From Dillenia suffruticosa (taxonomy: Eukaryota > Streptophyta > Magnoliopsida > Dilleniales > Dilleniaceae): a stretch of 64,000 nucleotides of DNA. The notes below the pieces were generated by a model. That model saw nothing but the letters and a program-made list of their open reading frames with translations, did not search any database and was not told where the DNA came from. Below, piece after piece: positions 22,673 to 34,341 of this stretch (positions are counted from its first letter, which is position 1; the number at the start of each line of letters is the position of its first letter). A program made the translations under genes and the position numbers. Where the stretch lies: NCBI GenBank assembly GCA_033439265.1, contig JAVTVX010000013.1:18332500-18396499 (forward strand), read 5' to 3'.

Positions 22673-23427
22673 GAGCCTTTCTGCGAATGGGAAAGAGCAG
22701 CTGAATGTGAAACTTTTATTATCCATCTTCCCGGTATTTTTCTTTTTTTTTTTTTAATTTAGTTATTTATTTATTTTTGCATATCAATTTACAAAAAAGA
22801 AAGGCGGTAAGAACTCTCAAATTGTGAAAAGGAAAGCCATGAAAATATATTTTTTCTGCAACAATTCAAGATGATCTCCTATTTTCTGGATCAGAATTCA
22901 GAAAGGAAAACTTGAAGATTGTGTTAAAAAAATCTGAGCTTTTGGAAATCAGTGGAGAGAGACAGGCTCCTGAGCGCAGACGGAGCAGATTCCAGAGGGA
23001 AATCAAAGTATCAGAACACTGTAAAAAAGATGAAATCAAAGCAGAACTCAGGGGAGGTTATCTGTACATTAAAATGCCCAAAAAGGTCTCTTCATCAACT
23101 ACAAAAAAGGACCATAAAACAATGCCTGAAGCGCCTCGAGGACCAGCTATACCACCAGCATTGCCGGACCAGATCAAGGTCCAGACAGAGGAAAAGCCAA
23201 AAGCAGACGCGGTCAAACAAATATCTGGAAAATGTCCATGTCAAGAATCTGTCGTGGCAGGAACAAACACAGCCGTGGCGAGTGGGGCGCTGACTGTGAC
23301 GGTGAGCAGAAGAGTGCTTGTTCTTGCTGCTGGGGTGCCGGCAGCGGCGGCTGTGGGGTCTGTTCTTGGTGCTTTTGTTGCATTTGTTATTTATGGACCT
23401 TCTTGGTGCTCTGGTTGGATATGCTAA
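22574..23427 (+). CDS. HSP20-like tail-anchored protein (RTM2 type), copy B
   Basis: Two exons, 22574-22733 and 22895-23427, give 230 residues with the same layout as copy A: alpha-crystallin domain (FEPFCEWERAAECETFIIHLP; ERRRSRFQREIKVSEHCKKD; RGGYLYIKMPKK), linker, membrane span (RRVLVLAAGVPAAAAVGSVL onward) and tail WCSGWIC. The linker has 23 extra residues (from SSSTTKKDHKTMPEAPRGPA) absent from copy A. The ATG used in copy A is AAA here, so translation most likely starts at the next in-frame ATG (22574), inside the first repeat unit; ATG 22514 would add 20 residues but lies at or before the predicted transcription start. The gene is open and probably functional. The membrane anchor and domain are clear; a role in virus-movement restriction is only family knowledge. 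Confidence 0.82.
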
Positions 23428-24840
23428 TTAACTCTGGTTGTCGTGTACATACGTAATGTCAATTGTCAAGCCAAAAACCATCTTCCCTGTATTTTACATT
23501 ACACGTTTGGCTGCGAAAGGCAGTGAGATGGCTTCGATATGTATGCTTTATTGACTCATGAACACGTGAAATGTCCCCGAATATAGAAGCATTAACGGTA
23601 GTAAACCTACCTAGGACTACTTATAATACCTCACCGGAGCTGGTTTACCCTTAGTACAGGAGTAGTTAGGGTTGAATTTTTAAGCAAATTTAAATTCAAG
23701 AAAAAGATAAAAATTTAAATCAAAATAATTTATCAATAATTGATTTGATTTTGATATATAATATTTTTTAATATCTTCTTAAATTTCAATAATTTTTATT
23801 ATAGCACGGTGAGTTTAAGAGAATATTAAAAAAATATGTATCAAAATCAAATTAATTAATAAAAAATATTATATATTAAAATAAATTAATAATTATTTTG
23901 ATATTAATACATGATATTTTTTAACAATAAACAATCTTCGTTAAATCTCATTTCTTTGAATGGACAACTCTTTCTCCTCCTTCTCCTCTCTGGTTCTTGA
24001 TCTTTTTTCAAATCAAATTTTATTTCCCTTTCTCCTTTGCTTTCTATCTCTTTCAATCAATTCTAGTCATGTCTCGGAGGAAGAGAAAGATAAGAGAAGA
24101 AAGAAAAAAAAGAAGAAATATTTGATAAATATACAAAGAGAATGTGTCTAGACTTTGAAAAGAAAAAGAAGAGATGGACAAGAAAAGAGAGACAGGAAGT
24201 TGGCAAAATCATTGAGAGTTAAAGAGAGAGAGAGAGGGGGGGGGGGAGCAATCTGAGAAGAGAAGAAATAATAGAAAGAAAGAGTATCATTTTGGCATTA
24301 TAAAAATTTGGATCGTGATTTTTGGTTTTACTACCCTTTTGTAAATTTTTCAAACTTTTGCTTATTAAATATGTCATTTTCTTAAAATTATTTTTAATTA
24401 AAATAAAACTATTTTCAATTAAAGAGTTCTAATAAACTAAAATATAATAATAACCGGTCGGATACAATTTTATTTTGTATGTTGTTAATATATGAGAACC
24501 ATTTTCAAGTCTTACAATTTTAAAATTATTCTAAAAATAGTGTAAATATTTACTATAACCGTGCTTTGTTTTTTCAATAATAGAATTATAGAAAATCTTT
24601 TTTATGTTTTTCGGGTATTTTCTAAAAACTGAAAATTCTTAAATATTAAATTTATTTATTTTTTGTACGAAACGAGTGGGATGTTATAATTTTGATAATT
24701 ATAGGGAATCTTTCTACACAAAAGTTTTGAATATTTTTAAACATATAAAAAGTTTTGAAAATAATCTTCATAAATTGATATTATTGAATATTTTCAGAAA
24801 ATAAATACGCTCCCAGCGGAGGGTTAAGACGAGAAAAAGA
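23428..24840. other. Intergenic after HSP20-B
   Basis: Matches 5248-6498 up to 24448: AT-rich inverted-repeat segments at 23700-23930, a pyrimidine/purine-rich stretch at 23950-24280 and a G run at 24237-24247. The sequence 24449-24840 has no counterpart in unit A and holds nothing I recognise. Confidence 0.6.
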
Positions 24841-26624
24841 AAAGGCAAAAAGTTGATGGATCCCGGCGAGCCGTTTTATGGAGCCGTTACACTAACTTTG
24901 ACCAGTCAATTTTCTTTGACCGGAAGGTGAAGAAGTATAAGCAGGTATAAATTTTTGGGTTTTGATATTATTTCAGAGATTTTAGGGTTAGTGATTGCTG
25001 GGTGTTTCTCTTGATTTCTTGATTCTTGATTTGGGTGTGTCGTTTTCTCTCATGTATTCTTGCTCAAATTTCCATGATTGATAATCTATTAATTGGTTTT
25101 GTGATTCTGCTAACTTAGAAGTTTCCAATTATTTGCACAATTTTCTGATTGAAGATTACTAGGTTTTCATAGGTATAGGGGTTTGAATTACCAATCTATG
25201 TATTCTTTGAAGTTTGATATCTCCTCGGATGGCTATTTTCATGGTAAATTTACCCCTAATTACAAGTTGATAATTTTGCTTGCCGAAGGATCTTTTAGAT
25301 TCTCTCATATTTATCACGCAACTGAACATTTCTGAAAGAAAGGATGCAAGCAATTGCTTTAACATTCAATCTAGCGGTAGCTGACCATTCTTTATTTTGT
25401 GAAACAAAGCATCTTAACATAGATCTGATTTTATATTGTTAATATGATTCCTAAATTCTCATCCTTTATTTGTTTTGCATTTGGGTATATACTTTTGCAG
25501 TACTTTTTCCCAAGTATTTACTTTAAATTTCTTTCTGTCATATTTCAACTCCCTTGATATGGTGAAAAGGCCAAAGACAATGATCTTACTGGACTTAATG
25601 TGGATTTTGCTGCTTGCTTTGAAACGGTTTAATGTTGGTGTTTTATGCTTTAGAAAGATCATCTCTAGTTAGAGGCCAGGGGTTGTAATATAACCCTTCT
25701 ATAGCTGCCCATACAATATGTGGTTTGTATATTGATTCTTAAATGATCATCATGGTTGAGAAACATATGAGGTTTCCCATTAGTCCACCTGATAATGTAA
25801 TATAAGGATATGCCTGGAGTTATGCTCATACGCTGGAACTTGTCTATCAATTTCAATGAAACTCAAACTTCCCCATTTCATAGATCCGTATATCATGCCA
25901 TAAGCGCCTGCAACAAGTATCTTTGTTTCGAGAGGCTTAAATTGCATCTTTGTTTCCACAAAGATTGCTAGGGGATGCATCTCTACCTGTAAGAGTTTTT
26001 CAATGACAAAGCCAGTTTCCATTGTAGTCTGGAGTAGAGTATTGAACTGTTGGCAGAAAACGAAGGAACTCAAAGGATCAATTTGCTGATTGAGCAAAAA
26101 TGAATTGATCGAATCTTATTTACTGTGTAACTGAATTGATTGAATATTTTGGTTTCAGTTGGTAAAGGATTGGGGGTGAAACATTGTTCTCTGCTTTAAG
26201 CAGAGCAGGAGGCAGAGCATTCAGTAGCATGTCTGATGGCTACAATAGTGTTGATTTCTTTGCTGCTAGGTACTTTGTTGCTGTTGGAAAAATCCTGAAC
26301 TTTGTTTTTGGGTGAGAGTTTCACATGTACTCTAAAGAAAAAAATATGTATATTATGTATGAATGATGATATTTTCACGAGCTCAGATTTCCTCTAAATT
26401 TTACAAAGAATGACAGGAACTAGTTTGATTACAATCTGCCACCAGTCACTAAAAACTTGTCAACGGCTTTCTATTATAATAAATAGTATTAATCCTTTTC
26501 TATTCTAGTTGAACAGAAAGTAATGCAAGAAATGTGATTATGGAGATATTTCTGTGGTTCTTTTAGATAGGGAGTGCTTATGCCAAACTACTGTAGAGCT
26601 AGTAGCTTCATCTTCACCTTGCAG
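24841..26624 (+). other. Possible 5' UTR, first exon and introns of the unrecognised gene
   Basis: A GC-richer stretch at 24808-24944 (ATGGATCCCGGCGAGCCG..., ending AAGCAG|GTATAA) looks like a plant first exon with a donor, and is followed by a long T-rich, intron-like region. A coding frame cannot be fixed: the ATG frame closes after about 24 codons. No domain is recognisable. Confidence 0.35.
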
Positions 26625-27649
26625 TGGTTAGAAGAATAGTGGAAGCAGATGAGTTTATTAGAGCAGGCTTATATGTTACACCTTATCTGTATGATCATCA
26701 TTATTTCTTCCAATTGATTTTTTTTTTTTTAATTCTCTCATGGAGAGAACAAGTATTCTGTCTTGGTTGTTGGCCTTATTTCTATTATAGGTCCGTCAGC
26801 AACTTGCTGAAAGGACAAACTGTGTGTATGTTTAGAGTCATGTTGGTTCTGCTAATGCTAAATGATGGTACTCCCATATTAATCATCTAGTTTCTAGAAA
26901 TTAAAATTTACATGCATTCTTCGAATTTCTGTTGCATTTGTTTACTTCAAACAGTTCAACTAAGCGAGGAACGTCACAACCTAAACAGAAGAATTTTGTA
27001 TAGGTCATAGTGAGCTTTTGAAGAACAATGGTGAGACACCTGTTACTTGGAGAATATCTTCGAGCATGGACAAGGTGCTGCTGGAGCTGATGTGGTAAGA
27101 CACATTCAGAGAATTAATGCAGTGAGACATTGACTTTTTCCCCCTTTTCTATACTAAATTCTAATTTTCATTCCTCATATTTTCAGTTACCTTGCTATTG
27201 AGCATGCTGAGAATAGGCATGTAAGTTTATCTAAAATGTAATCTCAAAGTATAATCCTTTTATTATTAGGAACATTTTCTCTTGTAGTAAGATCCAACCT
27301 ATGGTGTACACCGGCTTAGAGGCTGCAAATTCTGCATCCCTTGGTCAAGATTTATCCCCTACCCCGTGTGTGAAGCTTAAGTTTAATTTGTTTTTCTTTT
27401 CTTTTCCCTGACCTTGTTCCTTCTGTTTCTCCATTGATTTCTCGCATTTGTTGCACATATGCAGTCAATCAACTATTATTCATGAATATGCTGGGATGCA
27501 TTTAATGGGTTCTGTACCAAGTAAGGATTTGTTATCAAGTGCTGCTGAAAGCTACTCTATTTCTGATGATCGCTCATGTGAAACTTATGGACCTCCGATG
27601 CCATTTGCCACAAGTAATCACCAATACATCTCAACTGGAGGCCATGCAT
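26625..27649 (+). CDS. Unrecognised multi-exon gene, copy B (frame uncertain)
   Basis: Exon-like blocks with flanking AG/GT signals: 26625-26688 (VRRIVEADEFIRAGLYVTPY), 26791-26823 (VRQQLAERTNC), 26955-26997 (QLSEERHNLNRRI), a block near 27003-27095 (LLKNNGETPVTW, MDKVLLELM), 27187-27220 (YLAIEHAENRH), 27288-27365 (IQPMVYTGLEAANSASLGQD) and 27465-27649 (HEYAGMHLMGSVPSKDLL, SISDDRSCETYGPPMPF). The last two join in frame and are almost identical in unit A, which argues for past coding. I could not make one frame run through the middle blocks, so the gene may be decayed or my junctions may be wrong. I do not recognise the family and assign no function. Confidence 0.35.
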
Positions 27650-27727
27650 GTAAGTCTTTACTTTATTAATCATTACTCATAAAATCATTTTACTCTGAGC
27701 AGATATGAAACTGCTCCTGATTATATA

Positions 27728-27768
<41 letters not shown>

Positions 27769-29557
27769 TGTGCACCCTTTAGCTCTCGAGGTAACCAACC
27801 AATCTTTTATGTTCTCTGTTCGAAAGGAACTTTGACTAAAATTTATTTTACTACAAATAGATTCGTATCTACCACATTACTATTGACTTTATTGTCTTTT
27901 TCCCTCTTGTTTGGAGACACATTGCAAAGTAAAGTTTATTTCTGCCGTAGGCTGGTCTTTCACTTGATCCTTCATGCTGATATAGGTTCGTCTTGTTCCA
28001 ATTTAAGATTTCATGGTTTGTGTGAATATTTGCATTCACTTTCACCTTTACCTTTTTTTGGATTTTCAATCCTTATGATACATAATATTTCCTCTTTCTC
28101 ATTTGAATGATTGTGTTAAGAAATTGTTGTTGGCTGTACATCTCTAGCACAATAGCTAGGTTTACCATTTAGAGGTTATAAAAATTTTGTTAATTGCGTC
28201 TCTCATATTTGTTGGCACAAACTTTCCTCTTTCATATGCCAGATCTGTACTTATAATTCTTAACAATATTAGGCCTAACTTTCTTGATTAGAAGGTTATG
28301 AAGGTTATATGCTCAATTGTAGGTCCTTTTACACTGGACCCTTTGAATCAATCAATGGATATCCAAAGGGTGTAGATATCACAGTGAGCATGAATGTATG
28401 CATTTTCTGATTGACCTCCTAGTTGAGAAGGTTGCACAAATAATTTTCAAGCCAGAAAAATCTTGTGAAAGTGCATGATCCCCCCAGATATCCCACCCTC
28501 TAGCAGAAGCCGCCAATGGGTTCAGTTCCAACCATCATAGAACTAATGCAGCACTCCCTTCAGCATGGTTTTGTGACCTTTGCCACTGATTTCAAACTGC
28601 GGCGTAGGTCTATTTTTGTTGTGCTATTTCATAGTGTTTGGTGGCAAATGGAGCATGGTGCAGGATCAAATGTGTTCTTTTCAATCTGACGGTTTCATCT
28701 AGGTAGGTTTTTCTACACTTGGGTTGCATTTGGTACTCTATAACTGAAATTGAGATTCTACAGAATTATAATTCTTAGAATCGTAATAGATTCAAATTGA
28801 ATTTTAATTTTATTGTTTACTGAGGCACAATTAAAATCTATATATAAAAGAATCCCTTTTCACATTTTAATATTTTCTCCTTCTTCTCAATATTGAAATT
28901 CTTTTTTTTTTCTCCTACCTCTCTAGAAAAGCACATGAACATTAAAAAACATTCCTTCAAGAGAGAGAGAATGACCAAGCAGACATTTTCACTTGTCTCA
29001 CGGTCGGCCAGAAGCATGTTAAGTCCTGTCCAAGGTCGGGATATTTTCACAAAAAGGACCACTAAAGGGAGTCCATTCAAGACGTAATGGATGATGATTT
29101 CACTCCTGTCCATTATCAATCCATTTCAAAATCCCTTCTTTGGTTATTTTCTTTTATTTATTTATTTCTGGAAAAAATAATTTGGAAGTATCCCTTTTCC
29201 TTTTAAATAATTACTTTTTTTTTCCCTTTTGCAAATCCTTTTAATAGCAGACCAAGTAATGTATCATACCTTTCTTGCTTCAAAAGCAGCAGACCACTTT
29301 CATGCTTTTCATCTCACAAGCAAAGAAAAGCATTCTCTGGGTTCTAACTTGTTTTATAAGTGGTTTAAACAACTAGTTGCAAAAAGAAGCATAACCCTCT
29401 AAAAATGTACAAAGTCATGCGCTACATTCTCACAAACCATAAAAAATCAATCTTTTCGTGCCCTACTTTTTCATGTCATAAACAATAATAATAACAAAGA
29501 GAGCATGAGGTATTGTGAGGTTCCATCTTCTTGTTCTTCTTCTTCTTCTTTACATAT
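27650..29557. other. Between the unrecognised gene and annexin B
   Basis: Matches 6906-8796. Contains the AT microsatellite and a possible 3' region of the unrecognised gene near 28310-28700. No supportable gene. Confidence 0.45.
27723..27766. repeat. (AT)n microsatellite, unit B
   Basis: Longer equivalent of 6981-7016. Confidence 0.9.
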
Positions 29558-29579
29558 GAGAGAGAGAGAGAGAGAGAGT

Positions 29580-30825
29580 CTAAGTAGAGGTAGATGTGAC
29601 TAAGGCAGCAAGGAAGTTCCTATAATCCCCTGATGGAACCCTCTCACAAATAGCATCTTTCAGTTCCATCCCGTATTTTTTCTTGAACATTTTTTGAATT
29701 TCTTCAATGTCAACCTCAGCCCTGCTAATTAAGATGCGCGCCAATGCACCATCATCCTTCACCATGCCCTCAATGCTTGCATTCAATGTCTGCACATTAA
29801 AGAGGAGTTATGATTGACTAATTTGGAATAAATTGTTAGTTATCAATCCCTAGCCAGACCTTTGCATAATATGAATGCGGCTTGTACAGGCACTTGATGA
29901 CCATCTTCAACGCTTCTTCAAATTCACAGGAGGAACCCCTCCTGAGAGCCTGTTGCAGAGTACAAAAGAGCCGATCTCCCTCCGATAAGTTAATGAAATC
30001 TTGATAAGATTAATGTAGAATTTTTTTAAAAAAATAGTAGTTACCTTGGTGTAGTCGTGCCCATATATATGTTTATAGCTAGAGAGTGTTTGTTTGAACT
30101 GTGAAATGCTTCTTTTGCTAAGAATCTCTAGCACAACATTCTCATCCAATGATCCTGCTCTTCCTTCCCCTGTTTCAAAGAGCCTCCTTGCATCACACTT
30201 GGCAACGTGTTGACTTACATCAACATTGTGTGCTTTTTGTGAGGCAGCCAATGCCACTAGAATCTGTCACACCAAACCCGCCCACTTCCTCATGTGATTC
30301 TTATGACTAATGTGTGCATTATATAAGCATTTGGCATCTTTAAAAATACTAGCTTACCCTTTGGTAAGGATGTGGAGGCTCAATATGATTAATATCTTGT
30401 TCTAGTTGTCTCTTGTATCTCTTGGCGTATGCTTGATTCATGAGAAGAAAATGACTTGATTTTCGGCCCACATAGATTTCCACAAGAGCCCTGTAATTGG
30501 TTTCTTCTTGTTCGATGGCTTCTCTAGCTATGACTGCATCGCGTTCATGCTGGTCTAGCATCCAAAGTAATAGAATCTCACACAAATTTGAGAGAACACC
30601 AATTGAACCTTTCTTACCACCCTTCTTGGTTATTTGAAGACAGTCTATTAGGTTTTCAGCATACATTTCCTTGTAAGTCTCTCTAATCTGTCTTCTCTCA
30701 TGTTTGCTTCGACTAGCAAGAGCTTGTGCTAAATGGCTTAGCCTTTCCCAAGAGTCATGAATTTCCTTGCAGTCATTTTGGCAAGTGATGCTTAATGTTG
30801 TTGAAGCGGGGTCTTTGGCAGCCAT
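29580..30825 (-). CDS. Annexin, copy B (open, 328 residues)
   Basis: Four exons on the minus strand: 30358-30825, 30045-30263, 29860-29949 and 29580-29789 (468+219+90+210 bases), all joins in phase 0. The length is typical of plant annexins (about 315-330), which bind membrane phospholipid, usually in a Ca2+-dependent way. Recognisable blocks are RREIR-type helices ([13 protein letters not shown]), [27 protein letters not shown] at the exon 1/2 join, [20 protein letters not shown] in repeat 3 and [20 protein letters not shown] in repeat 4, ending [11 protein letters not shown]. The GxGTDE loops of type II Ca2+ sites are not visible in repeats 1 or 4 ([21 protein letters not shown]), so Ca2+ binding may be weak, as in the divergent plant annexins D3/D4/D8. 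It is divergent from the BPA1-like gene, 3.1 kb away. A TTTATA on the plus strand at 30855-30860 may be its TATA box. Confidence 0.92.
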
Positions 30826-33731
30826 GTATAGGAAAAATGAGCAGAATTGGGTAGTTTATATGGTTGAAGAGACTTGCAGGCCAAGGAAAGCATTTATTCA
30901 CCTTTTTGGAAATCTTGGTTGGAACCAACATATAAGTGTTTGTATGGTGGATTCACTTGTCTGACATTAAAGTGGCGAAAAGAGGTCTGTATGAACTCTT
31001 CAGTAGGAAATGAGGTGTTACTCATTGTCTTTTTGTGGAATTGTGAAATAAGTTAAACTTTCTTTTGCGCAGGCTTCATTGGTTTCCTAGTAGACAATGA
31101 GTCTGAAATGACTTGCTTTTTTGGGTGCTTTTTCTTTCAAAGACTCCTGTCCACAATAGTTGCCTTTTTGTTCATTCAAAAGCAAGAATTATTGGATAAG
31201 CTCAAGCCGTGGCACACCGCAATGCAGCAATAGTTGGACAATATATTCTGTCTTGAGACAATAATGGCTGTATATTGCATCCCATTCACCCAAGGAATGC
31301 AAAATCTGATTTATAATTTTATGTCCTATGTAATAGCTTCGTAAAAATGTCAAAATATGTTGCAAGAAAATCTGTAAGTCCTTGTATTTTGATTTTTTTT
31401 TTTTTTTGGGCAAATATGATTATCGACTCTTTGAGTGTGCACTAGATAGATTCATGCTGCAAGCATAGGTTTGGTCTTTTTTATTATAATATATTGTTAA
31501 GAATAAATTTCCTGAAATTGAACTAACACATGTCAGAAATATAAAATCAATACGATTCTCACCTAATGCATTATTAGGACCAAATTAATGCAATTCAATT
31601 CAATTCAATCCTACCAACTACTTATCCAATTGGGTTACATTTCTCAAAGTTTTGAAATTTGCCGTTGGACTTGATGAACCCTGTTAATTTTAAGAAATAG
31701 ACTCCTATAAACTTTTTTTGGGTGTGTTATGCATGTTAGTAAATATATTATATATTAAAATTAAATTAATTATTGATTGAATTTTGATACATATTTGAGT
31801 TTTCTAATTTTTGTTTTTTCATATTTGTATTATTATATTCTCATATTTATAATAATAAGTTTTTTATATAAATCTAATTTTTTGTAATAATTCAATCGAA
31901 ACAATAGAGTACTAGATTTAATATTTTTATATTATTTCTAATATTTTTAATGTGATATTAAAATTATGTTCATGTATTTTTCATATTTATATTATTTTAT
32001 ATTCTTAATATGGTTTAAAAGTCATGTTAAAATTTATTTTTAATAGTATCAGAATCATGTTCAATTATATTTTAATTTGATATCAGAGTTCTTTTTATAA
32101 AAATGATTATTCATGAGTGCACACGTGCCTCAAAAGAGTCGGTTCTTGCCCGAAGCCAGAGTTCAGAGCCAAGAGTCTAAGCCCAGAGCCACCGGTTAGA
32201 GTCAGAGTCAAGGTCCTCTATCCAAATTCTCTTTCAAATTCAAGTCGTTTTCATTGTATTATAAAGTTTTAGAAAATGTTAGAAAATATATTATATATCA
32301 AAATCAAATTAATTATTAATTTGATTTTGATATATATTTGATTTTTCTTATTTTTATATTTCAATATTTATATTTTTATATTTTTATATTTGTGATAATA
32401 TATTTTCTATATAAATCTAATTTATTATAATAATTTAATTAAAATAATAAAATATTAGTATTCATATTATCATATAACTCTCTATCTCTAACATATTATC
32501 AAAACTATTTTTATGTATCTTTTTAATACCGTAAAAAGTTATTGCTTACATACTTTGATGATTAGATCATGACATAAAATAATATTTTTAAAAGAAATTC
32601 GTGTTAAAAAAAATCAACTTTTAATTCAATCCCATTCGAGACCTAAACAAAAGTTTTCTATTGTTAACATGTGAATCTGTGTCCCAAAAATTGCTACATC
32701 CGAAAAAAGAAGCAAACATGAAACCAAATCAAATTCTTCAATCATCAAAACAAGAACAAAGAACAACTCAAACGTTGTTACACACAAACCATGTCGGTTG
32801 ACCGACTTAACATAAAATCCCTGGCAGACACAGAGGACTGCTATTTTGTTGCCAAACGATGTTTCCAAAATGTGTTCATACCATTGGTGAAAAAAGGCGG
32901 CATGGGGCATGAAGGGTCCAAAATGTCCAACTACACTATTATTGACCAACAAAACATTGAATGGAATGAAATACCACACCATGTGAAACATCCCTGCCCT
33001 TGTTGATATTTCTCTAATTTTACATAAATGTCCTCCCCTCTTTTAGAATTTGCTATTGTAGCCCAGAAACCAGGTGAATTGCAAAACCCAAAAGAAAAGG
33101 AGAAAGAGAAAGAGAAACAAGGTGATTGAAAGGGATAAATTTGCCCTAAAAAATTTAATGTAGTTTTAAGATATAATTGAAAATATGTTAAGAGAGGTCG
33201 TCTTAAATTGAATATGATATTATTTTGATCAGAATAATTAAAATATGATTTTAAATATATATTGATTTACATAAAAAATATATATATATAATAAAAAATT
33301 ATTGATTTATGGTTATGATATTTGGCGATTTAAGAGAGAAAACAAATAATGCAAGGAAGGATGGTGGAGCAAAATTAATTTTTAAAAAATATTTTTATTT
33401 TTTCTTGTTTTTAATAATTTTTTTTGAGGTATTTAATAGTAAATTAAACAAAGGGGGGGGGGGAACATGATAAGGAAGTTAATAAAATTTATTATATGGA
33501 GCACTTTGAGAAATTTTAAAACCGCAAAAAGAATTGCACACGAGCACTTCGGGCATTTACGTCATTTCGAGGGGGAAGAAAACGGGAAAAGAGAAATAGG
33601 TGAACCAGAGCAAGGAATCTTTAAAAAAAAAAAAAATACAGTTACCTGATTTGCCTGAGAGCAACAACAAACTCTGCGATTCACAAGAAAACTTGGAAGG
33701 CCATTTTTCTTTTTTCTTTTTATTTAGGAAG

Positions 33732-33768
<37 letters not shown>

Positions 33769-33925
33769 AACACAGACACAGTTGAGTTGTCTGCTTTCCC
33801 TTTTCGCTTCCATTACTCTCTCTCTCTCTCTCTCTCTCTCTTTATTTTATTCAACAAACAACCATACTCCAATTACCGGAGAGAGAGGAGGGATAGAGAA
33901 GAGAGAGAGAGAGGTTGCGAATACA
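30826..33925. other. Between annexin B and BPA1-like gene (divergent promoters)
   Basis: Upstream regions of two divergent genes. The middle (31720-32620) is extremely AT-rich with inverted repeats. 32895-33373 has no equivalent in unit A. A G run lies near 33451 and CT runs next to the BPA1 start. Confidence 0.6.
32292..32336. repeat. Perfect 19-bp AT-rich inverted repeat
   Basis: Left arm TATATATCAAAATCAAATT (32292-32310), 7-base loop AATTATT, right arm the exact reverse complement (32318-32336). Related but imperfect versions occur at 5530-5750, 18040-18110, 18546-18630, 23710-23920 and 31740-31800, so it belongs to a small dispersed family, perhaps foldback or MITE-like. Confidence 0.8.
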
Positions 33926-34298
33926 ATGCAGGTGAGAATTGGAACCAAATAGTGTTGGATTGATCTGCATTTGGGAGGTGTTTGATGATTTTGATATTTA
34001 TTTTTGTTTTACATATTGTGTTTGGATTTGGAACAGACGAGAACGGTACAAGTAGGGCATTTATCAGATCTAGCCAGTGAGAGAGAAATTCATGAGTTCT
34101 TCACTTTCTCTGGTGACATTGAACACATTGAGATGTACAGGTTGGTTCTCTTTCTGCTTCTTCTGCGGTTTTGTTTAGTGTTAAACTTTTCATTTATAAT
34201 ATGTTAAAATTGAGTGCAGTGAGCCTGGGCAATCGAAGACTGCATATGTTACTTTTAAAGATCCAAAGGCCCTTGAAATCGCCCTATTGCTATCGGTG

Positions 34299-34337
<39 letters not shown>
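33735..34337. repeat. CT microsatellites around BPA1 exons 1-3
   Basis: CT runs at about 33735-33763 and 33816-33841 (5' UTR) and 34303-34337 (just inside intron 3). CT-rich leaders are common in plant promoters. The one in intron 3 starts 8 bases after the donor. Confidence 0.85.
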
Positions 34338-34341
<4 letters not shown>

